Positions 1 to 9,388 of a stretch of 64,000 bases of DNA are shown in pieces. The first letter of the stretch is position 1. Every line of letters starts with the position of its first letter. Source of the DNA: Sphingomonadales bacterium UBA2683. GTDB taxonomy: Bacteria; Pseudomonadota; Alphaproteobacteria; Sphingomonadales; Sphingomonadaceae. Both the position numbers and the translations under genes were made by a program. Below the pieces are notes generated by a model. It searched no databases. It had not been told where the DNA came from and worked only from the letters and a program-made list of their open reading frames with translations. The stretch covers positions 62,001 through 126,000 of the forward strand of contig DELZ01000001.1 in the NCBI GenBank assembly GCA_002354635.1, written 5' to 3'.

Positions 1-596
1 ACCCCGCGTTCGACCGCGACGCTGTTCCACGGCTCGCCCACACAAATCCCGTCAACCTCCTCGCTGGCTAGAGCATCTGCCGCGAACGGCGGAGCGATCG
101 TGACGATGTCCACATCTCTGTCCGGCACGATTCCGCATTGGGCGAGCCAATAGCGCAGCTTGTAATTATGGCTGGAATAGCGATGGACAACCCCGAACCG
201 GACCCGGTGCCCATATGTTGCCCGCGCGGCGATTTCCGCCTTTAGCTTGTCGCCAACAGCGACCGGGTCGCCAAGCTTTCCATCCGGTGCAACCACATCG
301 GCCAGCTTGTGAGACAGGGTGATCGCATTGCCATTCAGTCCCAAGATGAACGGCACGGACAGCGCCGTTGCTGGCCGGCCTCGGCCCAAAGTAGTCGCAA
401 TGGCGAGCGGCGCCAGCAAATGCGCGGCGTCGGTATGGCCGTAAAGCAGCCTGTCCAGTACCGATGCCCAGCTGACGTCTCGAATGAAGTTTAAATGCAG
501 CCCCTGTTCTTCGGCAAAACCGTGCTCCTGGGCCAGGATTGGCAAGGCCGCATCCACCAGCGGCAGAAAACCGATATTCATTTGATCGACACTCAC
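1..596 (-). CDS. nasS: NasS-like nitrate sensor (NrtA/CmpA family), 3' part cut by window edge
   Basis: The reverse strand encodes about 198 residues beginning MSVDQMNIGFLPLVDAA, typical of the NrtA/CmpA family of periplasmic-type binding folds. There is no signal peptide, which fits the cytoplasmic sensor NasS rather than a transporter subunit. In known NasS-NasT systems NasS holds the antiterminator NasT inactive until nitrate or nitrite binds. The proposed GTG start at 596 overlaps the nasT stop as GTGA, implying translational coupling; ATG at 581 is the alternative. The family is normally about 380-400 residues, so roughly half lies beyond position 1. Function is inferred from family and from the nasT neighbour. 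Confidence 0.8.
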   Translation of the reverse strand, partial: MSVDQMNIGFLPLVDAALPILAQEHGFAEEQGLHLNFIRDVSWASVLDRLLYGHTDAAHLLAPLAIATTLGRGRPATALSVPFILGLNGNAITLSHKLADVVAPDGKLGDPVAVGDKLKAEIAARATYGHRVRFGVVHRYSSHNYKLRYWLAQCGIVPDRDVDIVTIAPPFAADALASEEVDGICVGEPWNSVAVERG

Positions 597-1174
597 AGGC
601 CGCCCCCTAATAATTGTTCTGCCGTGACAATCGCTTCTGCCACCTCCGCCATTCGTTTATTGCTGTTCATGGCGTGATCGCGCAGCAGTTTGTGGGCTTC
701 CGGTTCGCTTATGTTCCGCTTCTTGATCAGGATTTTCTTGGCCTTGTCGATAATTGTTCGCTCGGACAACGCGTCGCGCGCTTCCTTCAGTTCTGTCTGC
801 AACCGTGAAAATGCTTGGAAGCGCCTTATGGCCAAATCAAGGATCGGCTTCATCCGGCGCTGAGACAAGCCATCGACGATATAGGCCGAAACCCCGGCAT
901 CAATGGCCGCGCCAATCGTGTCATCATCTGATTGCTCGACAAACATGGCGATCGGTCGCGAAACCGCGCGACTGACGGCAAAATATTCTTCCAGCATATC
1001 GCGGGAGGGATTGCCCAGGTCGATCAGGATGACATCGGGGTCTATCGATTCAATCGCGCGCGCCATCCCGGAACGTTCGGAAATCACAAAAACATCGCGC
1101 TCACCCACTTCGGCCAGCCCGTCTTCAATTATAGCCGCGCGAACGGGGTTTTCATCGATAACAGCGATACGCAA
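593..1174 (-). CDS. nasT: NasT-like ANTAR-domain response regulator (transcription antiterminator)
   Basis: The protein has an N-terminal receiver-like domain (LRIAVIDENPVRAAII at its start) and a C-terminal ANTAR RNA-binding domain (KAKKILIKKRNISEPEAHKLLRD). This is the layout of NasT/AmiR antiterminators, which bind paired hairpins in nitrate-assimilation leaders. The open frame extends to an ATG at 1249, but those extra 25 residues look unlike the family. A TTG at 1174 with GGAG six bases upstream gives the usual NasT N-terminus, so I prefer it. It overlaps nasS by 4 bp. No hairpin target is visible in this window; the regulated nas genes are probably to the left. Confidence 0.85.
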   Translation of the reverse strand: MRIAVIDENPVRAAIIEDGLAEVGERDVFVISERSGMARAIESIDPDVILIDLGNPSRDMLEEYFAVSRAVSRPIAMFVEQSDDDTIGAAIDAGVSAYIVDGLSQRRMKPILDLAIRRFQAFSRLQTELKEARDALSERTIIDKAKKILIKKRNISEPEAHKLLRDHAMNSNKRMAEVAEAIVTAEQLLGGGL

Positions 1175-1249
1175 TTGCGACTCCGAGAAAGGGAGATTCT
1201 TTCCGCAGTGTAACGCCTTTTTGTTCGCACGTGCAACATGAACGATCAA

Positions 1250-1512
1250 TCAATCTCGAGTTACCAATCGCGGCGGCCACTTTTCCTCTTTGGTACCCAA
1301 AACCAGACAGACCGCTTCCCACGCAGTTGTTGCCATTAGAGCGGGAGTGAACAGTGTGCGTGGAATGGCTGCTATCAAGCACAATCTTCGATCGTGGTAA
1401 TGACGACAATGGGCGCAAACCGGATACGGACTTTACCGAATTTCAAACACCCAAATTTGGGTCAGAACGGATGGGCAAATTAGCGAAACAAATATGTACG
1501 GCGGTGCCCGCG
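1250..1512. other. Intergenic region between nasT and abiEii
   Basis: No convincing gene. Short open frames here lack a family resemblance or a good ribosome binding site. It probably contains the nasT promoter and the 3' end of the abiE transcript. I looked for a tRNA or a copy of the tRNA-Lys fragment found at 27511-27556 and saw none, so it cannot be called the left end of the mobile element. Confidence 0.5.
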
Positions 1513-2364
1513 CTATACATCCAAAAGTTTTCTAAGCTTTGATTCAAAGAACCGCTCACTCCAAAGGCTGAGGGATTTCTCTTCTGCCGGGCGCAAAAAT
1601 CGCCGAACGTCATCGCTTGCGTCATCCCAATCAATGGATCGGATTTTGTCGGTCAGCTTGGATTTCAGCCAGTCTGTATTTACTACCAATGCCTTCTCGT
1701 CAGACCACGGTCCAAATTGTTGAAGCGCTGTTTCCAGATGCGGCAGATTTGGGAAAACACCTTGCGTGACATACCAGGAAAAATCGAACCAATCGCGACC
1801 TTTCAGATATTCACGGCAAAGCAGCGCATGGATCTTGAGCGCAAAATTGGACGCCATGTCCTGGTGGCGAACTTCGTAATCGACCGGAAAGTCGAGAAAG
1901 CTGTAATCGTCCGTTGAATATGCTGGTGGTTCGACGTCGATTTCCAGCTTGATTTTGAGTTTGCGGCGTGGATCATTGTTGGCAAATGACAAGTCTAGCT
2001 GATTGGCAATTGAATTATCCTTGATCACAGCCTGGCGAATACGTTTATCCATTTGTTCTCTAGACGCTGTTTCCGGTTTCAGACCATATTCTTCGAATGT
2101 CGCTGTCAGGATTTTAAGATACGGTTGCCAGTCAAAATCAGCATCTGGCTCAACCAGCATAAAATCCAGGTCTTCAGAAAAGCGAGGCAGTTTGTGCAGG
2201 ATACGCAGGCTTGTGCCGCCCTGAAAAACAGCAACATCAAAAAACTTCGCCCGCCAAAGTCCATAGAGCGCGATTTCCTGAATGATCTCCTTGGTGACGT
2301 TTTCCTCTTCGATAGCATTTGCAGGTTTGTAACTCGCGAGACGGGTCTGGATTATGTCATTCAT
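1513..2364 (-). CDS. abiEii: AbiEii-type nucleotidyltransferase toxin
   Basis: The 283-residue protein has the polymerase-beta-like nucleotidyltransferase signature of AbiEii toxins: FQGGTSLRIL followed by RFSEDLDF (the G-[GS]-T/S and D-x-D motifs), then KLEIDVEPP and a KIHALLCREYLKGRDWFD block. AbiEii transfers nucleotides to RNA and arrests growth, protecting against phage or stabilising the element. Its ATG overlaps the abiEi stop (ATGA), the usual antitoxin-first coupling. Length and motif order match the family, and no key residue is obviously missing. Toxicity is inferred from the family. Confidence 0.88.
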   Translation of the reverse strand: MNDIIQTRLASYKPANAIEEENVTKEIIQEIALYGLWRAKFFDVAVFQGGTSLRILHKLPRFSEDLDFMLVEPDADFDWQPYLKILTATFEEYGLKPETASREQMDKRIRQAVIKDNSIANQLDLSFANNDPRRKLKIKLEIDVEPPAYSTDDYSFLDFPVDYEVRHQDMASNFALKIHALLCREYLKGRDWFDFSWYVTQGVFPNLPHLETALQQFGPWSDEKALVVNTDWLKSKLTDKIRSIDWDDASDDVRRFLRPAEEKSLSLWSERFFESKLRKLLDV

Positions 2365-3053
2365 CGGGAAGCTTCTGTCACGAGTTCTTTCTGGCGCGCT
2401 TTCAAGTTAGTAAGTTCCTGTTCAAGCGCTCCCAGAAATTCGAGAACCTCTTTATGCTTATATACGTGCCGTAACGCGGAGAATTCTTTTTTGGGGATTT
2501 GCAGCAGAAGCTCCAAATCGATGCGCATACCGTTTGTGATCCATCCCATGCCGTCCCATTCCAGCTTTTTATAGGCAGCAATGTCGAGCAATGCACGCAG
2601 GGGTTTTGCGATCAGCACCGTCTGATCATTGATGGTATGGCGTTCGATACCGTTTAAAAATGCCAGTTTGTGATGCGCCAAGGGATGAAATGAAAAGCGG
2701 CCAAAGTCGGGATGATCAATTTCGGCCGATTTGCGCCCTGGTGTCACACTGACAACAGCAAAAACGGCTTCGGGAATCCACCCGTGAAAGGCCAGCGCGG
2801 TTTCCATCGAAACATAGCTGCCGACCTCCAGAGCCTGTGCCAGCCGAAACGGATGGACCGGATGGGTTCGGTACCGATTGGCCAGCACATATCGGCCACG
2901 CTTGATTCTGACCAGCGCTCCTGCTTGCAGGGCGCGCTTGACCAAGCCGTAGCGACTATCATCGCTACCACCCAGAATGCGCGCCAGTTGCCGTTCGGTA
3001 AGAACCCTATCAGCATATCCTGCGTCAATAACCTGCATAGCCAGTTTGTTCAT
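2361..3053 (-). CDS. abiEi: AbiEi-type antitoxin and autorepressor
   Basis: The 230-residue protein has an N-terminal winged-helix part (TERQLARILGGSDDSRYGLVKRAL, then VRIKRGRYVL) and the AbiEi antitoxin region (YVSMETALAFHGWIPE, KPLRALLDIAAYKK). The N-terminal domain normally binds repeats in its own promoter and the C-terminal part gives antitoxicity. It precedes abiEii with a 4-bp overlap. A perfect 7-bp inverted repeat sits 13-31 bp before its start, consistent with negative autoregulation. Confidence 0.87.
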   Translation of the reverse strand: MNKLAMQVIDAGYADRVLTERQLARILGGSDDSRYGLVKRALQAGALVRIKRGRYVLANRYRTHPVHPFRLAQALEVGSYVSMETALAFHGWIPEAVFAVVSVTPGRKSAEIDHPDFGRFSFHPLAHHKLAFLNGIERHTINDQTVLIAKPLRALLDIAAYKKLEWDGMGWITNGMRIDLELLLQIPKKEFSALRHVYKHKEVLEFLGALEQELTNLKARQKELVTEASR

Positions 3054-3065
3054 AAACTTCTCAAT

Positions 3066-3084
3066 ACTGTCATATAGTGACAGT
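3066..3084. promoter_or_regulatory. Candidate AbiEi operator (inverted repeat)
   Basis: ACTGTCA, five bases (TATAG), then TGACAGT: a perfect 7+7 inverted repeat just upstream of abiEi. AbiEi antitoxins are known to repress their own promoter through inverted repeats, so this is a likely operator. Binding is not demonstrated. Confidence 0.6.
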
Positions 3085-3142
3085 TATAAGAATTTATTAT
3101 TAATATCAATGCAAAAAAATAAAACGGATCGGCAGACGGAAG

Positions 3143-3373
3143 CTATTTTTCTCTCTTGCTGCATTTTCGCGTCATACCGGCATTCGTCACGACCTTGCCT
3201 GCTTCATAGTCACCGAGATAGCGCTCCACCTTTTGCAGCGTCCTGAACCTTGGCCTCCTTCCTGCCCGTAAATCCAGAACAAACCGCGGATCGCCGACTG
3301 CCCGCCTACCAAACCGCGTCGGCGACATATGTGTCTCTTTCAGGTAAATTTCGATACGATCCAACAATTTCAC
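3143..3373 (-). CDS. Small HTH-like protein (76 aa)
   Basis: A 76-residue basic protein whose first half (KETHMSPTRFGRRAVGDPRFV, then LRAGRRPRFRTLQKVERYL) resembles short helix-turn-helix proteins that are common in alphaproteobacteria. It may bind DNA. It lies divergent from the S24 repressor gene at 3482, with 108 bp between them holding two operator-like repeats, so the two are probably co-regulated. No precise function is claimed. Confidence 0.65.
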   Translation of the reverse strand: MKLLDRIEIYLKETHMSPTRFGRRAVGDPRFVLDLRAGRRPRFRTLQKVERYLGDYEAGKVVTNAGMTRKCSKREK

Positions 3374-3417
3374 ATGAGGCCTCCTCGAATCATAAACTTC
3401 TTGTGTTCTTGTTATGC

Positions 3418-3457
3418 TCCTAGTAGGAAGATTGCATATTGTCTAGGATAAATCCTA
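3418..3457. promoter_or_regulatory. Paired operator-like repeats between divergent regulator genes
   Basis: Two palindromes share the same half-site TAGGA/TCCTA: TCCTAGTAGGA at 3418-3428 and TAGGATAAATCCTA at 3444-3457. They sit between the start of the small HTH gene (3373) and the S24 repressor start (3482). This is the layout expected for a lambda-like repressor controlling both promoters. Confidence 0.55.
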
Positions 3458-3481
3458 TTGAGGGGTTGAAAGGCACAAAAG

Positions 3482-4117
3482 ATGGATAATGTACGAGAAA
3501 CTCTGGATCGGCTGATCCGCGAAAACGGGGATGATTATTCCGGCCTCTCAAAAATGCTTGGCCGTAATGCAGCCTATATCCAGCAGTTCATAAAGCGCGG
3601 CACACCGCGCAAGCTGGACCCAGAGGACAGGCTTAGGTTGGCGAGCTTTTACGGTATTGATGAGCAACTATTGGGCGGGCCGCCGCCAACCGGAAGTGAC
3701 GGCATGGTCGAAGTCCCTGTGCTTGATGTCAATGTTTCTGCAGGACATGGCGCGCTTGCGACAAGTGAGGATAGGAAAACGCGTTTCTCATTCGATGAAC
3801 GCTGGCTGCGCAAACTGACACCGGCGAGAGGCGTCAGCCTATCGGTAGTCCGCGTCATGGGCGATTCCATGGAACCGACCCTGTCGGACGGTGATGATGT
3901 GCTCGTGGACGCTTCTGATCATGGTTCGCGGCTCCGCGATGGGATCTATGTGATGCGGGTTGATGACACGCTGGTGATCAAGCGAATTGCGCTGCGTCCT
4001 GATAGTCCCTTCATTACCATTGCCAGTGATAACCCGACCTATCCGACCTGGGAGGATGTTGATCGCAGCACCGTCCATATCGCAGGTCGCGTGCTTTGGT
4101 TTGGTCGCGCGCTTTGA
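3482..4117 (+). CDS. S24/LexA-like repressor with N-terminal HTH
   Basis: The 211-residue protein has an XRE-like N-terminus (about residues 1-60, with LSKMLGRNAAYIQQFIKRG) and a C-terminal S24 peptidase domain. The expected catalytic pair is present: Ser129 in MGDSMEPTL and Lys167 in LVIKRIA. Such proteins act as phage-type or SOS-linked repressors that self-cleave on RecA activation. The two TAGGA/TCCTA palindromes immediately upstream suggest autoregulation. It may control the mobile element, but it could also be a chromosomal regulator; the context does not decide. Confidence 0.85.
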   Translation: MDNVRETLDRLIRENGDDYSGLSKMLGRNAAYIQQFIKRGTPRKLDPEDRLRLASFYGIDEQLLGGPPPTGSDGMVEVPVLDVNVSAGHGALATSEDRKTRFSFDERWLRKLTPARGVSLSVVRVMGDSMEPTLSDGDDVLVDASDHGSRLRDGIYVMRVDDTLVIKRIALRPDSPFITIASDNPTYPTWEDVDRSTVHIAGRVLWFGRAL

Positions 4118-4140
4118 GAGGAATATCGCTCTGAGCTATT

Positions 4141-7068
4141 CTAAATCCCCATATCCAATGGCTTGCTGTGCTCTTTCTCAAGTTCTCGCTGGTCCTGTTG
4201 CGGTTCTTTGGGCGCAAGTTCATTTCCTTTGGCAAGCCCCGTGGCAGCGGCTTTACCAAGACGCTTGGTCACTTCGAGCGCCGATGTTTTTGCGCCGTCA
4301 TTCTTTTCAACCGCCGTTTCCAGTTTCTCGCGGTTATCAACAATTAGCGTCAAACCATCCCGCAATCTGGTAATCGTAACCAGAAACGTCTGCTTGTTGG
4401 AAAGATTGCGTTCACGGCTATCCATGACGGCGATCCCGCGATCTGAGGTTAGCCCTTGAGCCATATGGGCATTGAGCGCGTAAGCCAGATCAATGCGTTT
4501 GAGCATCGGATCATCATGGCGGAGCCGGTGTTCGATGCCGGAAGATGTTCGCAAGCTAACATGCTTGGCATCAATGTCTGTGATGCTTGCCTGATCCGCA
4601 TTGAACAATCCGCGTTTGTGATCGCTATCGGTCCAGCGGATTTTATCACCGGCATAAATATCAAGATGCTTCTTTTCATATAAAGCGATCTGATCTTCAG
4701 ATGTATTTGCGCGAAGTTTGCCAACCTGGAAGCTCCGCTCCCTGCCCTTGCGATCTTTAAGAACAAGCTGCTTTGCGTGCTCATCGACCGAGACCACATC
4801 ATATTGCCCTTTCCCGAAGCGCTGGCTTCTGTCCGGAGCTTTAAGTTCAATCATCATGCCCGTCTTATAGCTGTGAATATAACGCAGTTCCTCGCGAGTG
4901 CTGTTGACGCGAGAGAATGTTTCGAGGTTCAGCCCGCGTTTTCCCAGTTCCTTGTTTGCTCTCAATCCGTTCTGGACCGCTTCATTGACGGCTGTGCGCA
5001 GTGCCCGTCCAGATGCATAAATGGCGGTGGATTGCCGTTCCTGCGGAGAGAGTGCAAGCCAGCGCTCGGCGGCGATCAGGGCGCTACCCTCTTTGGTTTC
5101 GATAATATGGTCCTTCAAATAGGACATGGCCTCGCCGATATTTCCGGCCTGGGCTGAATATTGCGCGCGGCGTAATATTTTATCACGCGCGCGCAAATTC
5201 GTGATCATTTTTGCAGTATCAATGCCTGCAGACTGTACAAGCGCGAAGGGCTTGCCGGCATCAACAGCGCCCAGCTGCTTCTTGTCACCGATCATCACCA
5301 GACGGTCGACCTCGAGCAGGTTTGCGAGCCGGACCAGCTTTTCTTTTTCGACATTGGAGACCATCGAGGCCTCGTCGAGCACCAGCACATGGTTTTTCAT
5401 GGCGGCTTTGGCTTCCTTGAGAGCCTTTTTGTCGGCTCCCTCCTCGAGAAGGTTTTTGTGACTTCCTATGAAGCGCGCCAAGGTCATCGACGCAATCCCG
5501 GTATCGCGCTCGAGCATCTGGACGAGCGTATTCTGGACGGCGAGACCCAGAACCGTTTTGCCATTCTCGCCAAGAAGCTGCGAGACGGGTTTAAGAAGGC
5601 TGCTCTTGCCTGCCCCTGCAATGCCCTGCACCGCGATAATGCGATTGGACGATGATAATATCATCCGCCCTGCGGATTCCTGACCTTCGTTAAGTGTCAT
5701 TCCAAAATTTAGCCCCGCGACGGCCTGCAGCTGATCGCCTGCCATGCCCGATGACAAAAAAGGCTCTGACTTGCTCCTGCCCGCTTCTACCTGTCCAATT
5801 ATGCGCTGCTCGATTTGCAAAGCATCGCGGGTGGTGACAAAATCACGATCGCATCCCTTGCCCCGAACGAGTTCCCCTTCCCTGACCAGCGCCCGCACGC
5901 GGCGTTCGACATGGGCAATGGAGGTCGGGAGGCCAAAATCCAAAGCAGTCTTATAAACATCATAGACCCCAAATGCTGCTTCGCGCTGCGCCAGATGGCG
6001 AATGGCTGAAGCGGTCGCCTGCGCTGCAGCTATCTCTTCGCGGGGTTTGTTCAGGATATGCACTGGCACCAAAGGATCGGCGGAAGGCTTTGGACCAAAT
6101 CCCTGAATTTTTTCTGCAAACGCGCGCAGGAAAATCATCCCTTTTTGCGCCAGCGACAGATTGGGATTTTTATCAACCTCCAAACCAGCTGCGCGAATGT
6201 TCGCTTTGTCGATCAATCCGCCAAGATCGAGATCCATCGCCCGTGCTGCTTCCTGCCATGTTGTAGACAAGGCATCCCTGTCCTTTATGGCTTCTTTGGG
6301 CGCACGGGTGGCCAGAGCGGCAATCTTGCCAGCTTCCAGTCCTGGTCCCCGGCGAGCATCAAGCACCTCCTGTCGGCGCGTAGAAAAGGACATAACCGCT
6401 TCGCGCGATATACCTGCGGCTTCGAAATTACCATGTTTGCCTTGATGGGCGGGCTGATATCCCAGTTTTTCAACTTCAAGACGAAAGCGCGCCATCGTCA
6501 TGCTGTTCAGAAGCGTGTTGTTCGACCATAGTTTGTCATTACGAAGCGCCCGCCATTTTGCGTCCGGGCCTTGGGTGATATTCGCGACAACCGCGTGAAA
6601 ATGAACATTGGGTTCCTGATTGCGATTGGTATCATGCTGAAACAGTCCAATCGTCAGATTGCCCGTTCCAATGGCCTTAATTTTACCACATGAAAAAACC
6701 CGTGTTTCGGCGACATTCTTCTCGGCCCATTGCAGCGTCTCGGTCACCGCTGTCCGGTACGCATCGATAATTCGCTTATCGCCGCCAACCAGAGCGATCA
6801 ACGACCAGCTTTTGGGGAGCGAGAAAGTAAGATCGGTTCCGGCGCGGTGATATTGTTTATCGCTGCCAACACGCTCGCCATTTGGCAATTCACCGCGCAG
6901 CAAAGCTTCAAAGCCGCTCGCGTCCACTTGGCCCTTTAGACCTAGCCGCTCCGCTCCTTCTCCAATCCACTGGCCAGATCTGTCGGCATCGGCTTTGGTA
7001 TAATAATTATCCGCTGCAAAATAGGTGGCAGCGCCGCCCGCAGAGCGGACATTTGAGGCAGAGAGCAT
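4141..7068 (-). CDS. traA: MobF-family conjugative relaxase/helicase (TrwC/TraI-like)
   Basis: The 975-residue protein starts MLSASNVRSAGG and carries N-terminal tyrosines near residues 16, 22 and 23. The three-histidine metal site follows (H145, H156, H158 in QHDTN and NVHFHAVVAN). This is the TrwC relaxase domain, which nicks the origin of transfer. The second half is a RecD2-like helicase with Walker A GIAGAGKSS and DEASMVS. A TTG six bases upstream is in frame, but ATG at 7068 with GGGA seven bases before it fits the family better. It is the last gene of a minus-strand set (9707 gene, traD, traA). It is shorter than many MobF proteins but has both activities' motifs. Confidence 0.92.
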   Translation of the reverse strand: MLSASNVRSAGGAATYFAADNYYTKADADRSGQWIGEGAERLGLKGQVDASGFEALLRGELPNGERVGSDKQYHRAGTDLTFSLPKSWSLIALVGGDKRIIDAYRTAVTETLQWAEKNVAETRVFSCGKIKAIGTGNLTIGLFQHDTNRNQEPNVHFHAVVANITQGPDAKWRALRNDKLWSNNTLLNSMTMARFRLEVEKLGYQPAHQGKHGNFEAAGISREAVMSFSTRRQEVLDARRGPGLEAGKIAALATRAPKEAIKDRDALSTTWQEAARAMDLDLGGLIDKANIRAAGLEVDKNPNLSLAQKGMIFLRAFAEKIQGFGPKPSADPLVPVHILNKPREEIAAAQATASAIRHLAQREAAFGVYDVYKTALDFGLPTSIAHVERRVRALVREGELVRGKGCDRDFVTTRDALQIEQRIIGQVEAGRSKSEPFLSSGMAGDQLQAVAGLNFGMTLNEGQESAGRMILSSSNRIIAVQGIAGAGKSSLLKPVSQLLGENGKTVLGLAVQNTLVQMLERDTGIASMTLARFIGSHKNLLEEGADKKALKEAKAAMKNHVLVLDEASMVSNVEKEKLVRLANLLEVDRLVMIGDKKQLGAVDAGKPFALVQSAGIDTAKMITNLRARDKILRRAQYSAQAGNIGEAMSYLKDHIIETKEGSALIAAERWLALSPQERQSTAIYASGRALRTAVNEAVQNGLRANKELGKRGLNLETFSRVNSTREELRYIHSYKTGMMIELKAPDRSQRFGKGQYDVVSVDEHAKQLVLKDRKGRERSFQVGKLRANTSEDQIALYEKKHLDIYAGDKIRWTDSDHKRGLFNADQASITDIDAKHVSLRTSSGIEHRLRHDDPMLKRIDLAYALNAHMAQGLTSDRGIAVMDSRERNLSNKQTFLVTITRLRDGLTLIVDNREKLETAVEKNDGAKTSALEVTKRLGKAAATGLAKGNELAPKEPQQDQRELEKEHSKPLDMGI

Positions 7069-7111
7069 AGTCAATTCCCATCATTAGGGCGCGCCCTCCA
7101 CCGCGCAGGTT

Positions 7112-9388
7112 TCACATGTCATATTCGCCGATATCGCGGTCCGGCTCATCGCGCACAGCGCCCTCGCGAAGATCCCGGCCAGCATCACGCGGCAGACCGC
7201 TCAGCGACCGGGCCTTGTTTGCAGGATCGGATGGATCAGGCGGATCAGAGCGCTGCTGTTTGTCATCTTCGGGAGACGGTGATGGCGCCTGCTCATCCTT
7301 GCCGAGCGATTTAATCGGACCATCGGTAGCCGGATCCGCTGTGTTGCCCTTCAGTATTTTATCTTGAGGCTCATCAGGCAACTGGTCGTCGGTGATTTCT
7401 TCGGGTTCGCGAAAGACAAATTCCTTCTGATCGACCGCAGATTGTTTGACGCCTTCTTCATTGTCATCGGAGTCCGCTGGAGGTTCGGTTTCCCCGCCGT
7501 GGCTATTTTTATCTGTTCTGTCAGGCTTGGAAGACGGCAGTGGTTCTTTCCGAGGTGCACTGGATTGACCCGTTTCATCTGGTTCATCAAATGCCCGCGC
7601 AATAAATCCTTCGGCCATGCTGGGCCAGGATCGCGGGATCAGTTTAACCGGCGCAGCGGGGAAGCCATCGGGGAATTTAATATAGCCGTTGAGGCGCGGC
7701 AAGTTCATAAACTGATCGGGCAGTAGTAACGGCTCGATCTGTCTTCTGGGGGTTAGGCTGACCGCATCACGGGCATTGTTATAGCCGTAACTATAGCCTT
7801 CTTCCATGTCGCGAATTTGCCGGTGACCGATAAAGTCAGAACACCATGTTGCTGTTTCACGGTCAGCCGTCGCAAGGATTAATTTGGTGCGCACAAGCGA
7901 AGACAATGTCATCGCCATATTTTCTCCATACACCTCCTTGAGTTTGGCAAATGCGTGGATACCGGTGACAATTGCGCCGCCAAAATTGCGGGCCGTTTGC
8001 AAACCTTTTTCCAATGCTGGTAAACGGTGCAATGCGCCCAGCTCATCGATCATGAACCAAACCCGCAAATCGGATGTCCGGCTCATCGACATGAGAGTGT
8101 TCATCGCAGTGTCCATCCACAAGGTTAGCAGCTTGGAACAGATACTCATGTCCACATAACGCGCGGATATAAATATGATCCCGCCGCGCGCGGATTCATC
8201 TTTTATCCAGTCGCGGATTGAGAACTGCGGGCCATCTTTGGGCAATAGCATGAGTGCCTCGGCATTGGCATTAAACACAGCCCGGATCGAAGTTGCCATG
8301 CGAGCCGCTTTGGGCGCGGTGAGTTGCTCCGCTACTGTGCCTTTCAAAAGCTTGTGCACATCTGTCAGGTCAGCAGTAATGAGCTTCTCGGCCAGCGCCT
8401 CGTTGGTGGGCGTTCCGGCTTTCATCAGTTGCATGCAGGATTGTACAAAGAGCGATCGCGCACCGATAATCCAGAACTGATCATCACCGCCACCATCTTG
8501 CGGCACTATCGCTTCAGCCGCGCTGTGAAATTCGGCAATGCTGCTGCAATCATTGAACACGCTCCATTGCGGACAGCGGGCATCAAGCGGGTTTAATATG
8601 ACATCGCGCGAGGAGTCATAGAAATGTTCGATAAAAGCGCCGGTCAGATCGAATATGACAGCCCGTTGTCCCTTTCTGCGGGCCTCGTCTATCATCTCCA
8701 GCAGGGCAACGGTTTTACCGGTTCCGGTGGTTCCGATTAGCATCGCATGGCTCTGTTCAAGCCGCCAGGGATAACGAACCCCTGTAATTGCAGAGGGCGT
8801 ATAATAACCCGCCGCATCGAGCCCACGCTGCCCTGCCAGTCGCCAACGCCAGCCCAGTTCTGTTTTCATTTCTCGTCCCTGTTCGGAGGCATTGTGCCGC
8901 GTGATTTCGGCTTGCAATTCAGGCAATGTTGCAAGCTGCGCGCCGCGTTCATGTTTGCTTTCTTTCGACCTGCCGCCAAAATATTCTGCGACCCAGTAGA
9001 ACAGGATAAAGGCAGGCAGGAACAGCAATGCGGAGATGGCCAGAGCCGTGCGGAGCGCTGTCCATAATGCTTCCATTGCGCGCTCAACGGGAGGAAAGTT
9101 CTGAACCGCTGAAATAACCATTTCAATGCTGGCATCGCCCGCAAGATCAAGATTAACCGGCTTGGTAGGATCAAACTCCATGAACCCGTAGAGCGATGCA
9201 TAAAGGTTCATGCCGGCAAGGTAGCGCTGATGGTCGGTGAGGCCAGATGTTACCTGCCAATAGGACATACCTACCAGGAGAATAGCAGCGATAATGAGAG
9301 GGGCTTTGAGCCCACTTGCGAACATGAATCCAAAGTGCCCGAGAAGCTGGCTACCGCGCGTGAAATTGACAATATTACGCTTCATCAT
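7112..9388 (-). CDS. traD: Type IV coupling protein TraD
   Basis: The protein of about 758 residues begins with two membrane segments (APLIIAAILLVGMSYW and ALAISALLFLPAFILFYW). An FtsK/VirD4-type ATPase follows: Walker A GTTGTGKTVALLE and Walker B VWFMIDELGAL. The C-terminal 150 residues are acidic and low in complexity. It should hand the relaxase-DNA complex to a secretion channel. The frame opens at 9415, but GGAGG lies two bases before ATG 9388 and five before ATG 9385, so one of these is the start. It overlaps the upstream gene by 14 bp and is 43 bp from traA. No channel genes are in view. Confidence 0.9.
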   Translation of the reverse strand: MMKRNIVNFTRGSQLLGHFGFMFASGLKAPLIIAAILLVGMSYWQVTSGLTDHQRYLAGMNLYASLYGFMEFDPTKPVNLDLAGDASIEMVISAVQNFPPVERAMEALWTALRTALAISALLFLPAFILFYWVAEYFGGRSKESKHERGAQLATLPELQAEITRHNASEQGREMKTELGWRWRLAGQRGLDAAGYYTPSAITGVRYPWRLEQSHAMLIGTTGTGKTVALLEMIDEARRKGQRAVIFDLTGAFIEHFYDSSRDVILNPLDARCPQWSVFNDCSSIAEFHSAAEAIVPQDGGGDDQFWIIGARSLFVQSCMQLMKAGTPTNEALAEKLITADLTDVHKLLKGTVAEQLTAPKAARMATSIRAVFNANAEALMLLPKDGPQFSIRDWIKDESARGGIIFISARYVDMSICSKLLTLWMDTAMNTLMSMSRTSDLRVWFMIDELGALHRLPALEKGLQTARNFGGAIVTGIHAFAKLKEVYGENMAMTLSSLVRTKLILATADRETATWCSDFIGHRQIRDMEEGYSYGYNNARDAVSLTPRRQIEPLLLPDQFMNLPRLNGYIKFPDGFPAAPVKLIPRSWPSMAEGFIARAFDEPDETGQSSAPRKEPLPSSKPDRTDKNSHGGETEPPADSDDNEEGVKQSAVDQKEFVFREPEEITDDQLPDEPQDKILKGNTADPATDGPIKSLGKDEQAPSPSPEDDKQQRSDPPDPSDPANKARSLSGLPRDAGRDLREGAVRDEPDRDIGEYDM

